Positions 38,056 through 46,735 of a stretch of DNA of 64,000 nucleotides are shown in pieces (within the stretch, counting starts at the first letter, position 1; each line of letters starts with the position of its first letter). Under the pieces are notes generated by a model. The model had not been told where the DNA came from. It saw only the letters and a list, made by a program, of their open reading frames with translations, and made no database searches. The translations under genes and the position numbers were made by a program. Origin of the DNA: an uncultured Roseovarius sp. (GTDB lineage: Bacteria > Pseudomonadota > Alphaproteobacteria > Rhodobacterales > Rhodobacteraceae); NCBI RefSeq assembly GCF_947259555.1, contig NZ_CAMYMD010000101.1, positions 1 to 64,000 on the forward strand. Reading direction: 5' to 3'.

Positions 38056-38676
38056 TCAGGGTCCGTTCTTGTCATTTGCGAAAGACTGCTTCGCGCGCCA
38101 TGCGGTCCACGCCTCGGGCGTGTCGAGATCGGTGGTGGCGCGGGCGCCCGGTAATCTGACGGTTTGAACGGGATTGGCGCGCAGGATGTCCTGTGCGCCC
38201 TGATCGCCTGTGAGGTGGCGCATCGCGGGCAGGAACGTGGCCGGGAAGAGCACGGGATGCCCTGGGGTTCCGTCCTGGGCTGTGGCGCGAATTATTTTAC
38301 TCTCATCATAGGTTTGCAGAACGGTGTTAATGTCCTCTGCGGTCAGGTCCGGCAGATCGGGCAGGAGCACCAAGAGTGCGGTATGGCCGTGGCGCAGCGC
38401 CCAATCGGCCCCGGTGCGCAATGAGGCCGAAAGGCCGGTGGCGGCATCCTCGACACTCACGGTGGAAAGCTGCGGCTGTGCGAGATCGCGCAGCGCCTCG
38501 GCGCGCAGGGGCCGGTCGGGTGGCAGGGTGACGAGGACGGGCTGCCCGAGGCTGAGCGCCATGTTGACCCGATCGCGCAGCAGCGGCGCACCGCGCACGT
38601 CCTCCATCAGCTTGTCGCGCCCGCGCATCCGCGACGAGGCCCCGGCGGCGGGAATGAGAATCAGCACGTCCGCCAT
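38056..38676 (-). CDS. Nucleotidyltransferase, MocA/molybdenum cofactor cytidylyltransferase-like
   Basis: MADVLILIPAAGASSRMRGRDKLMEDVRGAPLLRD; GTPGHPVLFP. Confidence 0.85.
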   Translation of the reverse strand: MADVLILIPAAGASSRMRGRDKLMEDVRGAPLLRDRVNMALSLGQPVLVTLPPDRPLRAEALRDLAQPQLSTVSVEDAATGLSASLRTGADWALRHGHTALLVLLPDLPDLTAEDINTVLQTYDESKIIRATAQDGTPGHPVLFPATFLPAMRHLTGDQGAQDILRANPVQTVRLPGARATTDLDTPEAWTAWRAKQSFANDKNGP

Positions 38677-38699
38677 AGCACCCCTTCATTTTTGATGCC

Positions 38700-38746
38700 G
38701 CATGTTCGAGGAGCACAAAACCGGTGTCCACTTTTGTGCAACATGC
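38700..38746. repeat. 47-nt nested inverted repeat (dispersed intergenic hairpin)
   Basis: GCATGTT-cgagga-GCACAAAA-ccggtgtccac-TTTTGTGC-AACATGC. Confidence 0.7.
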
Positions 38747-38748
38747 TT

Positions 38749-39555
38749 CTAACGGATCACGTTCATCCGCAGTTTCAGCCCGCGCCGTGCCTCTTGCGGC
38801 AGGTGGCGGTTGAGGTGGCGGTTGATCAGCCCGAAAATCCCGATGATCACCAGCGTGAGCAGGATGAAATACCCGGCGAGGATCGGGTAGGGCACGAAGG
38901 GGTTGAAGGTCTTGTCAGCGAAATAGTTGGCGTAATAGAGCGCGTCGCCGCGTTGCTGCCAGGCCGGAAAACCGGAGAAGAACACCAGCGTCGTGGCGTG
39001 AAAGAGAAAGATCGCCTCGTTGGTATAGGCGGGCCAGGCCAGCCGCAGCATGGTCGGCCAGATGATCCGGCGAAACCGCGCCATGCCGGTGAAACCATAG
39101 GCATCGGCGGCCTCGACATCGCCCTTGGGGATGGAGCGCAACGCGCCGTAGAAAATTTCCCCGGAATAGGCGGCGGTGTTGAGAAAGAGCACGATCAGCG
39201 CCCCGAGCCAGGCGGAGGTGAAGGCGTCGAAAACCGGGCTGACGGATTTCAGCGAGAGAAACAGGAAATAGGCGAAAAAAAACTGAATGAAGAGCGGCGA
39301 GCCGCGAAAGATGAAGATGAACCATTCCGACGGCTTGCGTACCAGCGGGTTATGTGCGCCCTTGCCAAGCGCCACGAGGGTGGCGAGGAAGAACCCGGCC
39401 AGAAGGGCGACCACGCCGAAATAGACATTCCAGATCATCCCAGATCCGATCAGGGTGAAATGCTCGCACAGCGTATAACCCTCGCGCGGGAGCAGACGTT
39501 CGCCGTAGCCGAGGGAGCGGAAGGCGTAATCCTGAACGGTCTGCCAGCAACTCAT
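38749..39555 (-). CDS. Amino-acid ABC transporter permease (HisM-type)
   Basis: EAADAYGFTGMARFRRIIWPTMLRLAWPAYTNEAIFLFHATTL (EAA loop). Confidence 0.88.
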   Translation of the reverse strand: MSCWQTVQDYAFRSLGYGERLLPREGYTLCEHFTLIGSGMIWNVYFGVVALLAGFFLATLVALGKGAHNPLVRKPSEWFIFIFRGSPLFIQFFFAYFLFLSLKSVSPVFDAFTSAWLGALIVLFLNTAAYSGEIFYGALRSIPKGDVEAADAYGFTGMARFRRIIWPTMLRLAWPAYTNEAIFLFHATTLVFFSGFPAWQQRGDALYYANYFADKTFNPFVPYPILAGYFILLTLVIIGIFGLINRHLNRHLPQEARRGLKLRMNVIR

Positions 39556-40433
39556 GCCGCTTTCCTCTGCGCTTCGCCGCCGGTGGTGGCCTGTCCGTGG
39601 GTGAGGCGCTGCATCAGGCGTTCGAGATAGAGTTCGGAGAGGCGGGTGAGGCCGAGGTAGAACACCATCAACCCGAGGAAATACCACATCCGCCAGTCGC
39701 CATGCGGGTAGTCTGTAAAGCGGGGGTTGGCGGTGCCGCCCAACTCGCGCGCCCAATAGACGATATCCTCGACACCGAGCAGGAACAGCAGCGGCGTGGC
39801 CTTGGTCAGCACCATCCAGAGATTGCTGAGGCCGGGTAGCGCATAGACCCACATCTGCGGCACGAGGATGCGCCAGAAGGTCTGACGCCGCGAGAAGCCA
39901 TAGGCGGCGGCGGTCTCAAGCTGCGCATGCGGGACGGCGCGCATCGCGCCAAAGAGGACATTGGCGGCAAACGCCCCGAACACGATGGCGAAGGTCAGGA
40001 CGGCGAGGAAAAACCCGTAGGTTTCGTGCATCCATTGCGGGGCATTGCCCAAGGGTAGCTTGGCCGCCTGACAGACGACGAAATCATTGCCCTGCCAGAT
40101 CGCCTGATCCCAGTCCGGGCATTTGACCTTGTGGCGGATCGCCTCGAAGAGCTGATCGAGGGCGATGACGAAGAACAGAAAGAACGCGATATCGGGCACG
40201 CCGCGCACGATGGCGATATAGCCCTTGCCGAACCAGCTGAGCGGCGCAAAGCGCGAGCGCGCGGCCATCGCCCCGCCAAAGCCAAAGGCGAGTGCTGTGG
40301 GGGCGGTGATTGCCAGCAAGAGCAGCACGGTGCCGGTGGCGACATAGAGATTGGCGTGCTTGCCCGTGGTGAGGTAGCACGACAGCCATTTCAGGCCCTC
40401 AAGAGTCGATGGATCGGCGCAGAAGGAAAAAAT
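39552..40433 (-). CDS. Amino-acid ABC transporter permease (HisQ-type); start proposed at ATT 40433, alternative GTG 40328
   Basis: ETAAAYGFSRRQTFWRILVPQMWVYALPGLSNLW; frame open upstream to ATT preceded by AGGGAGG. Confidence 0.8.
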   Translation of the reverse strand: MFSFCADPSTLEGLKWLSCYLTTGKHANLYVATGTVLLLLAITAPTALAFGFGGAMAARSRFAPLSWFGKGYIAIVRGVPDIAFFLFFVIALDQLFEAIRHKVKCPDWDQAIWQGNDFVVCQAAKLPLGNAPQWMHETYGFFLAVLTFAIVFGAFAANVLFGAMRAVPHAQLETAAAYGFSRRQTFWRILVPQMWVYALPGLSNLWMVLTKATPLLFLLGVEDIVYWARELGGTANPRFTDYPHGDWRMWYFLGLMVFYLGLTRLSELYLERLMQRLTHGQATTGGEAQRKAA

Positions 40434-40449
40434 GGCGGCCTCCCTCGGG

Positions 40450-40477
40450 TGGAGAGGCCCCCGCGCAGGGCGCGCGG
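40450..40477 (-). terminator. GC-rich hairpin between binding-protein and permease genes (attenuator/mRNA stabiliser candidate)
   Basis: gcccccgcgc...gcgcgggggc, 10-bp perfect arms with a short loop. Confidence 0.5.
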
Positions 40478-40490
40478 GGGCGGGATTGGA

Positions 40491-41210
40491 TCACTCGAAG
40501 GTCGAGGAGACTTCCCATTTCTTGATCATTTCGTTGAGCGAGCCATCATCCTTCATCGACTGGATTGCGGCATCAAAAGTTTCGCGCAACTCGCCATCGG
40601 ATTCGCGCACGCCCATGCCGACGCCACCGCCAAGTGGCACGTCTTCGCCGACGAACATCAGGTCGGCATCCTCCTCCGCCACAGGCGCGAGGTAGGATTT
40701 ATCGGCCAGCACCGCATCCGCCTCGCCGTTGCGGACGGCGGCGATGGTTTCCTCAGGCGTGGCGAATTCGACCAGTGTGGCCCCGGATTCGGCGACATAG
40801 CCCGCCTGAATGGTGCCGGTCTGTGCGGCGATCACGCCGCCGGTCACGTCCACGCCCTCGGACATGCCGAGATAGGCCGACGGATCGGGGGGCGTGTAGT
40901 TCTGGGTGAAGTCGATGACCTGATCGCGCTCGTCGGTGATCGACATGCCGGCGATGATGGCGTCGTAGTTGCCCGAGACGAGGTTGGGGATGATGCTGTC
41001 CCAATCGTTCGTCACCCACTCGCAGTTGAGTTCGGCGCGGGTGCACAGCTCGTCGCCAAGCTCGCGCTCGAAGCCGTCGACCTCGCCCGCGTCGTTGATG
41101 AAGTTCCACGGAGGGTAGGCGCCCTCAGTCCCGAGGCGGACGACGTCCTGTGCCATGGCCATGCCCGCCATCATGGCGAAGGCGGCGGTGGAAAGCATGA
41201 GTTTTTTCAT
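40491..41210 (-). CDS. Amino-acid ABC transporter substrate-binding protein
   Basis: Signal peptide MKKLMLSTAAFAMMAGMAMA; VRLGTEGAYPPWNFINDAGEVDGFERELGDELC. Confidence 0.92.
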   Translation of the reverse strand: MKKLMLSTAAFAMMAGMAMAQDVVRLGTEGAYPPWNFINDAGEVDGFERELGDELCTRAELNCEWVTNDWDSIIPNLVSGNYDAIIAGMSITDERDQVIDFTQNYTPPDPSAYLGMSEGVDVTGGVIAAQTGTIQAGYVAESGATLVEFATPEETIAAVRNGEADAVLADKSYLAPVAEEDADLMFVGEDVPLGGGVGMGVRESDGELRETFDAAIQSMKDDGSLNEMIKKWEVSSTFE

Positions 41211-41240
41211 GAGTGGTTTTCTCCCTTTGGTTGGTTGGTC

Positions 41241-42023
41241 TCAGGCGGCCATGGTGGAGCTGAGAAAGCCCTGTAGCCGCTCGGATTTCGGTGCGCCGAA
41301 GAGCGCGTCGGGCGCGCCTTCTTCCTCGATCAGGCCCTGATGCAGAAAGACTACGTGGTCGCTGACATCGCGGGCCATGCTCATGTCATGGGTGACGATC
41401 ATCATGGTGCGGCCCTCGTTGGCCAAGTCTTTGATAACACGGATTACTTCTTGTTCAAGCTCAGGATCGAGGGCGGAGGTCGGCTCGTCGAAGAGCAGCG
41501 CCTCGGGCTCCATGCAGAGCGCGCGGGCGATGGCGGCGCGCTGTTGCTGGCCGCCCGACAGTTGCGCCGGGTAGACGTCGCATTTGTCGCCGATGCCGAC
41601 CTTGTCGAGATAGCCGCGCGCGGCGTGCTCGGCCTCGGTGCGGTCGCGGCCCAGAACGGTGACCGGGGCCTCCATCACGTTTTGCAGGATCGTCATATGC
41701 GCCCAGAGATTGAACTGCTGGAACACCATGGACAGGTTGGTGCGGATGCGCAGGACCTGGGCCGCGTCCGCCGGGTGGCGGTTCAGCCCCTCGCCGCGCC
41801 ATTTGACCGGCTCGCCCTTGAACAGGATATCGCCTTGCTGGCTGTCCTCGAGCAGGTTGGCGCAGCGCAGGATTGTGGATTTGCCCGAGCCGGACGAGCC
41901 GATGAGCGAGATCACATGTCCCTTGGGCGCGGTGATATCGACGCCCTTGATCACCTCGAGCGCGCCGTAGGCCTTGTGCAGATTACGGATTTCGAGGACC
42001 GGAGTCGTGGTCAAGCGGGTCAC
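41241..42023 (-). CDS. Amino-acid ABC transporter ATP-binding protein (HisP-type)
   Basis: IGSSGSGKSTILRC; LSGGQQQRAAIARAL; ALLFDEPTSALDPEL. Confidence 0.94.
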   Translation of the reverse strand: MTRLTTTPVLEIRNLHKAYGALEVIKGVDITAPKGHVISLIGSSGSGKSTILRCANLLEDSQQGDILFKGEPVKWRGEGLNRHPADAAQVLRIRTNLSMVFQQFNLWAHMTILQNVMEAPVTVLGRDRTEAEHAARGYLDKVGIGDKCDVYPAQLSGGQQQRAAIARALCMEPEALLFDEPTSALDPELEQEVIRVIKDLANEGRTMMIVTHDMSMARDVSDHVVFLHQGLIEEEGAPDALFGAPKSERLQGFLSSTMAA

Positions 42024-42137
42024 CCTGTTGGCTGGTCGTTTATCGTTTTCATGACAATAGGGCTGAAAAAATGGTGCAATGCAACTTGCAATGCGGGCGA
42101 ATGGCGGGGCTGGCGTCCGAATTGACGTATCGTCAGC

Positions 42138-42881
42138 TCAATTCGGAGGCGGTGGCGGGGGATTGGGCACGGCGAGATAATCCGTTGCGGGCAGGCGGAT
42201 GACGCCGGTGATGCCGAGGGTTGTGCGGTCGTCCTGCGTGAGCGCGCCGATGGCCGTTTGCAGCGCGTCAAAGAGTGGGGCCGGGTCGCGGTCTCGGGCG
42301 GTGATATAGGGCAGGGCCGGGGTCGGGTCTGTGCGGGCGAGAACCCGCAAACCGTCGGTGAATCGGTCATGGGCGCGCAGGATGTCCCAAGTCAGCGCGT
42401 CTATGGCGGCGATGTCGGCACGGCCCTCGGCGACGGCCATGGCCGAGGCGCGATGCGCGCCGGTCTGCACCGGATTGGTGAAACTGAAGCCGCGCGCGGC
42501 GGCCCAGTTTTGCGGTGCGGCCCAGCCGGATTGCGAGAGCGCCTCGTTATAGGCGAAGGGGGCGGCGGCGAAGGCTTCGGGTGTGTCGCGCGGATCATCG
42601 GCGCGGATCACAATCACGCTGCAATACTGCCCCGGCGGGCAGTTAGGCAGGGCGAGAACGGGCGTGCCGACAAGCTGCACATGAGGGTGCAGGCGGGTGC
42701 GGAACGGGTAGCCGCAGGTCTGCGCCAGCAGCAGATCGGGGCTTTGCCAGATCTCCCAAAGATCGCCGTCGCGGCTGAGGCTCTCAGGTCCATATCCCAA
42801 GGCCACGCGCATGCCCTGCCAGAGCCGGTCGTTCGCGGCCGCCGTCTGGGGCCGGTCATACATCGGCAGAGCGGCGATCAT
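42138..42881 (-). CDS. PhnD-like phosphate/phosphonate-type periplasmic-binding protein without obvious signal peptide
   Basis: MIAALPMYDRPQTAAANDRLW; GQYCSVIVIRADDPRDTPEAF; GRADIAAIDALTWDIL. Confidence 0.75.
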   Translation of the reverse strand: MIAALPMYDRPQTAAANDRLWQGMRVALGYGPESLSRDGDLWEIWQSPDLLLAQTCGYPFRTRLHPHVQLVGTPVLALPNCPPGQYCSVIVIRADDPRDTPEAFAAAPFAYNEALSQSGWAAPQNWAAARGFSFTNPVQTGAHRASAMAVAEGRADIAAIDALTWDILRAHDRFTDGLRVLARTDPTPALPYITARDRDPAPLFDALQTAIGALTQDDRTTLGITGVIRLPATDYLAVPNPPPPPPN

Positions 42882-43318
42882 CCGGTGGGCGTGACCCGTT
42901 GGCGGGCGAGCGCGCTGTCGCGGTCGGAGATGCCCAGAAAGTTCGAGACGAGCCGCAGGAGCGAATCCTCGTGGCTCTCACGCTCACCATCGGCGAGGGC
43001 CACCTGCCAAAGCGCCTCGATCACCGCGACGCGCTCCTCATATGGCACCGCATCCTTGATCGCACGGGTAAAGCGGACGGTATCGGGGGCCTCGGATTCG
43101 AGGGTTTCGGCATCCATGCGCAACGCCTCAGCCGCGTCATGCGAAAGGTTATACCGCGCCTCGACGATCCGGGTGATACGAATGATCTCGGAAGCCGCGT
43201 AGTCGCCATCGCTGCGGGCGACGCGGACAAGAAGAGCGGTGAGCGCGAGACGGGCATCGCCATCGTCAAGCGGGTCGGGTTCGGGCTGAAACAGCCGGTT
43301 TAGAAATTCTGCAAACAT
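42878..43318 (-). CDS. TerB-family protein (copy 1)
   Basis: LALTALLVRVARSDGDYAASEIIRITRIVEARYNLSHDAAEALRMDAE...LADGERESHEDSLLRLVSNFLGIS. Confidence 0.85.
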   Translation of the reverse strand: MFAEFLNRLFQPEPDPLDDGDARLALTALLVRVARSDGDYAASEIIRITRIVEARYNLSHDAAEALRMDAETLESEAPDTVRFTRAIKDAVPYEERVAVIEALWQVALADGERESHEDSLLRLVSNFLGISDRDSALARQRVTPTG

Positions 43319-43360
43319 ATTTCAGGTATAGGGGTGCACAAGCTCAAGGCCAATGGAAAA

Positions 43361-43798
43361 TCATTGCCCCTCTGCGAGGGATCGCGCGGCATCGCTATCG
43401 GCGTGGCTCAGGCCCATCGCCTCACGGGCCGCGTCGAGCACTTGAACCTCGTCCGGGTGGCTGACCCCATCCGAAAGAACAACCTCCCAAAGGGCCTCCA
43501 GCGCGCCAAGTCTTGCCTCGAGGCTGACGGTTTCGCGGATCACATGCCCAAAACGGGCGGTATCCGGGGCGGCATGTTCGAGCCGCTCGCAAGTGGCCCG
43601 CATGCGCGCCGCGTCAAGCGGACCGAGGCTGTAGAGACGGGCCAGCAATCTGTCGATACGCTTGATCTCTGACACGTCATACTGGTGGTCTGATTTCGCA
43701 ATCCGAACCATCAGCGCGCCGAGCGCAAGCTTGTCGTCCGGCTCGGGCAGCGGGGCCGGACGTGGAGCGGAAAAGGCATGTAGAATCCGATGCAGCAT
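43361..43798 (-). CDS. TerB-family protein (copy 2)
   Basis: LALGALMVRIAKSDHQYDVSEIKRIDRLLARLYSLGPLDAARMRATCE...LSDGVSHPDEVQVLDAAREAMGLS; parallel to copy 1. Confidence 0.85.
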   Translation of the reverse strand: MLHRILHAFSAPRPAPLPEPDDKLALGALMVRIAKSDHQYDVSEIKRIDRLLARLYSLGPLDAARMRATCERLEHAAPDTARFGHVIRETVSLEARLGALEALWEVVLSDGVSHPDEVQVLDAAREAMGLSHADSDAARSLAEGQ

Positions 43799-43941
43799 GA
43801 CCCGAGGCTAGCCTTGAAATCGGTTGCTCCCAAGCGAATTTTTGACGTGGCCACGAAGCGGTCACATTTGCTCCGCACAAAACCCGCTTTCCAAGGTCAC
43901 CTTGAAGCTCAAATCTTTCCACACGTCGACGGAGCCCTCGA

Positions 43942-44520
43942 ATGCCTCAATTCGATTGGTTTGACTGGTCCGAGATCAGCACCGAAAACTTGCTTGAGAC
44001 TATCAGATCGCTGCGGCCGGAGGCGCTGCGCGCCGCACTGTGCAGTTATGACTGGGCACATGAGCCGGAAGCGGTTCTCGGCTGGGCCATGGCACAGCGC
44101 GAAATCGATCTGGGTACTGCAGTTCATGTGTTCTTTAACGGAGATCCTGCACGGTTCAATTACATGCCGAAGCGTCATGTGCCGGCTGAGTATCGCGGAG
44201 TAGCCCGTGCTCTCGACAATATCTGTTTGCGGATCAATAGCGGGTTTTACCTCGCATACCCGGGATGCACGCCGCGATGTGAAGCGAAACTAAGCAAATG
44301 GCTGGGCTATCAGGATGTCGACCGGTCAGAGGGACGGCGCGGGCGCTGGATGCTTGACGAACGCATTCTGGCCCCGATGCAGCGCGATGAGCGAGGCCCA
44401 TCCAACACGGCAGCGAGCAGGCCCGCACCTCGTCCGAGCCTGCTGCGTGATCTGCTCAGCCCGGTGCTCGGGCTCGGCATCGACCGCAACTTGTTGAAAT
44501 ATAACAAGCCGGGTGAGTGA
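43942..44520 (+). CDS. DUF4274-like hypothetical protein
   Basis: SYDWAHEPEAVLGWAMAQREIDLGTAVHVFFNGDP resembles the DUF4274 YDWDxGxxxLxWIxxxxxCDLGTALxxF pattern. Confidence 0.55.
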   Translation: MPQFDWFDWSEISTENLLETIRSLRPEALRAALCSYDWAHEPEAVLGWAMAQREIDLGTAVHVFFNGDPARFNYMPKRHVPAEYRGVARALDNICLRINSGFYLAYPGCTPRCEAKLSKWLGYQDVDRSEGRRGRWMLDERILAPMQRDERGPSNTAASRPAPRPSLLRDLLSPVLGLGIDRNLLKYNKPGE

Positions 44521-44538
44521 CGCACGGATACGAGCCTG

Positions 44539-45846
44539 TCAGAGCTTGCGCACCTTTAATTTCGTGACGCGGTTGTCCTTTCGGGCAACCACCTGAAAGC
44601 GGAAGCCGTGAAAAATAAACACCTGATCCACCTTGGGGATCATTTGTGCCTCATGGATGACCAGACCGGCGACGGTGTTGGCGGCTTCGTCCGGTAATGT
44701 CCAGTCTGTCGCGCGGTTGAGATCGCGGATGGTCATCGCGCCATCGACGAGAAACTGATTGTCCTCGGTCTTGCGGATAGGATGTTCGGCGTCGGGATCA
44801 AATTCATCGGTGATCTCGCCCACGATCTCTTCGAGGATGTCTTCGAGCGTGATCAGCCCCTCGAGGGTTCCGTATTCATCGACGACCATCGCGAAATGGC
44901 TGCGCATACGCAGGAACTGCCGCATCTGATCGTCGAGCGTGGTGGTTTCCGGCACGAAATACGGCTTTCGCGCTATGCTGCAAACGTCAAAATCTTTCAA
45001 TGACTTGGCGCCTTCGGTTGATCCTGTAACCAGTTTGTGCATGGCGCGCAGCAAATCCTTGGCGTGAACGACGCCGATGATGTTATCCGGATCGTCGCGA
45101 TAAAGCGGCAGGCGGGTGTGATTGCTCTCCAGACATTGGTGCAGAATCGCTTCCGGATCAGCCTCGGCATCGATCATCTCTATGCGCGAGCGATGAAGCA
45201 TGATCTCCTCGACCGCCCGCTCACCGAGATCCAGCGCGCCCAGAATGCGGTCGCGGTCCTCTTTCTCGACGACACCTTCGGATTGACCGAGATAGAGCGC
45301 GCCTGCGATTTCATCACGGACGGCCAGAATATGGCTGTCCGGATCGGTCTGCACACCCACGCAACGCAGAATGAGACGGACAAACCAGCGAACCGCCGCA
45401 ACGATTGGATTGAACACCTTGATCACGACGAGAATGACCGGCGCAGTCCGCGACGCCGCAGCCTCAGCATTGGTGATCGCGTAGGTCTTGGGCAAAACCT
45501 CGGCGAAGACAAGCACCAGAAGGGTCATGACCAGCGTGGCGAGTGCAACGCCGCTCTCTCCGAACAACCGCGTGAAAAGCGCGGTTGCCAACGACGCGGC
45601 GAGAATGTTGACCAGATTGTTGCCAAGAAGCACGGAGCCGATCAGCCGTTCGTTATCCTCGGTTATCTTGAGCGCCACACCCGCGCCCGCAGACCCCTTT
45701 TCTGCCTGCGCTCGCAATTTGCCGCGAGAGGCGGCGGTCAGCGCGGTTTCGCTGCCGGAAAAGAACCCGGACAAGACGAGAAGCCCGAGAATGGCTCCGG
45801 CGGTAATCCAGAATGTGATGTCGAGTGCGTGTGGCGCGGCTTCCAT
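44539..45846 (-). CDS. CNNM/CorC (HlyC) family transporter, DUF21 + CBS + CorC_HlyC
   Basis: GLLVLSGFFSGSETALTAASRGKL; HTRLPLYRDDPDNIIGVVHAKDLL; MVVDEYGTLEGLITLEDILEEIVGEI. Confidence 0.92.
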   Translation of the reverse strand: MEAAPHALDITFWITAGAILGLLVLSGFFSGSETALTAASRGKLRAQAEKGSAGAGVALKITEDNERLIGSVLLGNNLVNILAASLATALFTRLFGESGVALATLVMTLLVLVFAEVLPKTYAITNAEAAASRTAPVILVVIKVFNPIVAAVRWFVRLILRCVGVQTDPDSHILAVRDEIAGALYLGQSEGVVEKEDRDRILGALDLGERAVEEIMLHRSRIEMIDAEADPEAILHQCLESNHTRLPLYRDDPDNIIGVVHAKDLLRAMHKLVTGSTEGAKSLKDFDVCSIARKPYFVPETTTLDDQMRQFLRMRSHFAMVVDEYGTLEGLITLEDILEEIVGEITDEFDPDAEHPIRKTEDNQFLVDGAMTIRDLNRATDWTLPDEAANTVAGLVIHEAQMIPKVDQVFIFHGFRFQVVARKDNRVTKLKVRKL

Positions 45847-45916
45847 CCGGGCGCAATCCCTCTTAGTTTATGGGGTTATGGGGCCTCGTGGCACCGCGTT
45901 CAAGGGATCATCAGAT

Positions 45917-46735
45917 ATGCGCATGCTGGATTTGGGCGAGATCGACGGTCCGATGCTGATTTTTGGCGGTCCATATTCCAACCTGCACGCAACGCGCGCG
46001 CTCCTCGATCAGGGTCGGCGGCTTGGCATTGATGGCAAACATATGGTTTGTACTGGCGATGTCGTCGCCTATTGTGCGAACCCTGCCGAGACGGTGCAGG
46101 CAATCCGCGACGCGGGCTGTGCGGTGCTGGCCGGAAACTGCGAGCGTCAACTTGCATCGCATGCCCTGGATTGCGGCTGTGGATTTGCCGAGAATTCGAC
46201 GTGCGATCGCTTGTCGGCGGGGTGGTTCAAGCATGCTGACCAATCTGTTGACGAGGCGGCAAGACGTTGGATGGGCACGCTGCCGGATCTTATAACCTTC
46301 ACGCATTCGGGCCAACGCGCGGCGGTCCTCCACGGCGGGCTCTCGGATATCAGCCGCTTTCTCTGGCCGGTATCCGACATGTCGGAGTTTCAAGAAGAAG
46401 TATCCTTAATTCAAGAGGTTGCCGGGCGAATTGATTTGGTTTTCTCCGGCCATAGCGGGCTGACATTCTGTCGTCGCATCGGGGCTGTTGACTGGATCAA
46501 TGCCGGTGCCATTGGTATGCCACCGAATGATGGCCGGCCCGAGACCCGCTTTGTCATGCTGGAGGGTGGGAGCCCGACCTTTCATCGACTGAACTACGAT
46601 CATGCTGCGGCTCAAGGCGCCATGCGAGTGGCAGGTCTTGCGCAGGGCTACGACGACGCACTTGCGAGCGGCTATTGGCCCTCCGAGGAGGTATTGCCGC
46701 CGGTCTTGCGGCGGGCTGCTTGTGCCAATGGGTGA
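45917..46735 (+). CDS. Metallophosphoesterase family protein
   Basis: CTGDVVAYCANPAETVQAIRDAGCAVLAGNCERQL; VLHGGLSD; VFSGHSGLTF. Confidence 0.82.
   Translation: MRMLDLGEIDGPMLIFGGPYSNLHATRALLDQGRRLGIDGKHMVCTGDVVAYCANPAETVQAIRDAGCAVLAGNCERQLASHALDCGCGFAENSTCDRLSAGWFKHADQSVDEAARRWMGTLPDLITFTHSGQRAAVLHGGLSDISRFLWPVSDMSEFQEEVSLIQEVAGRIDLVFSGHSGLTFCRRIGAVDWINAGAIGMPPNDGRPETRFVMLEGGSPTFHRLNYDHAAAQGAMRVAGLAQGYDDALASGYWPSEEVLPPVLRRAACANG

Noticed and set aside
40131-41276. 381-aa + strand ORF across the ABC transporter genes
   Set aside because: Antisense shadow of well-supported permease and binding-protein genes.
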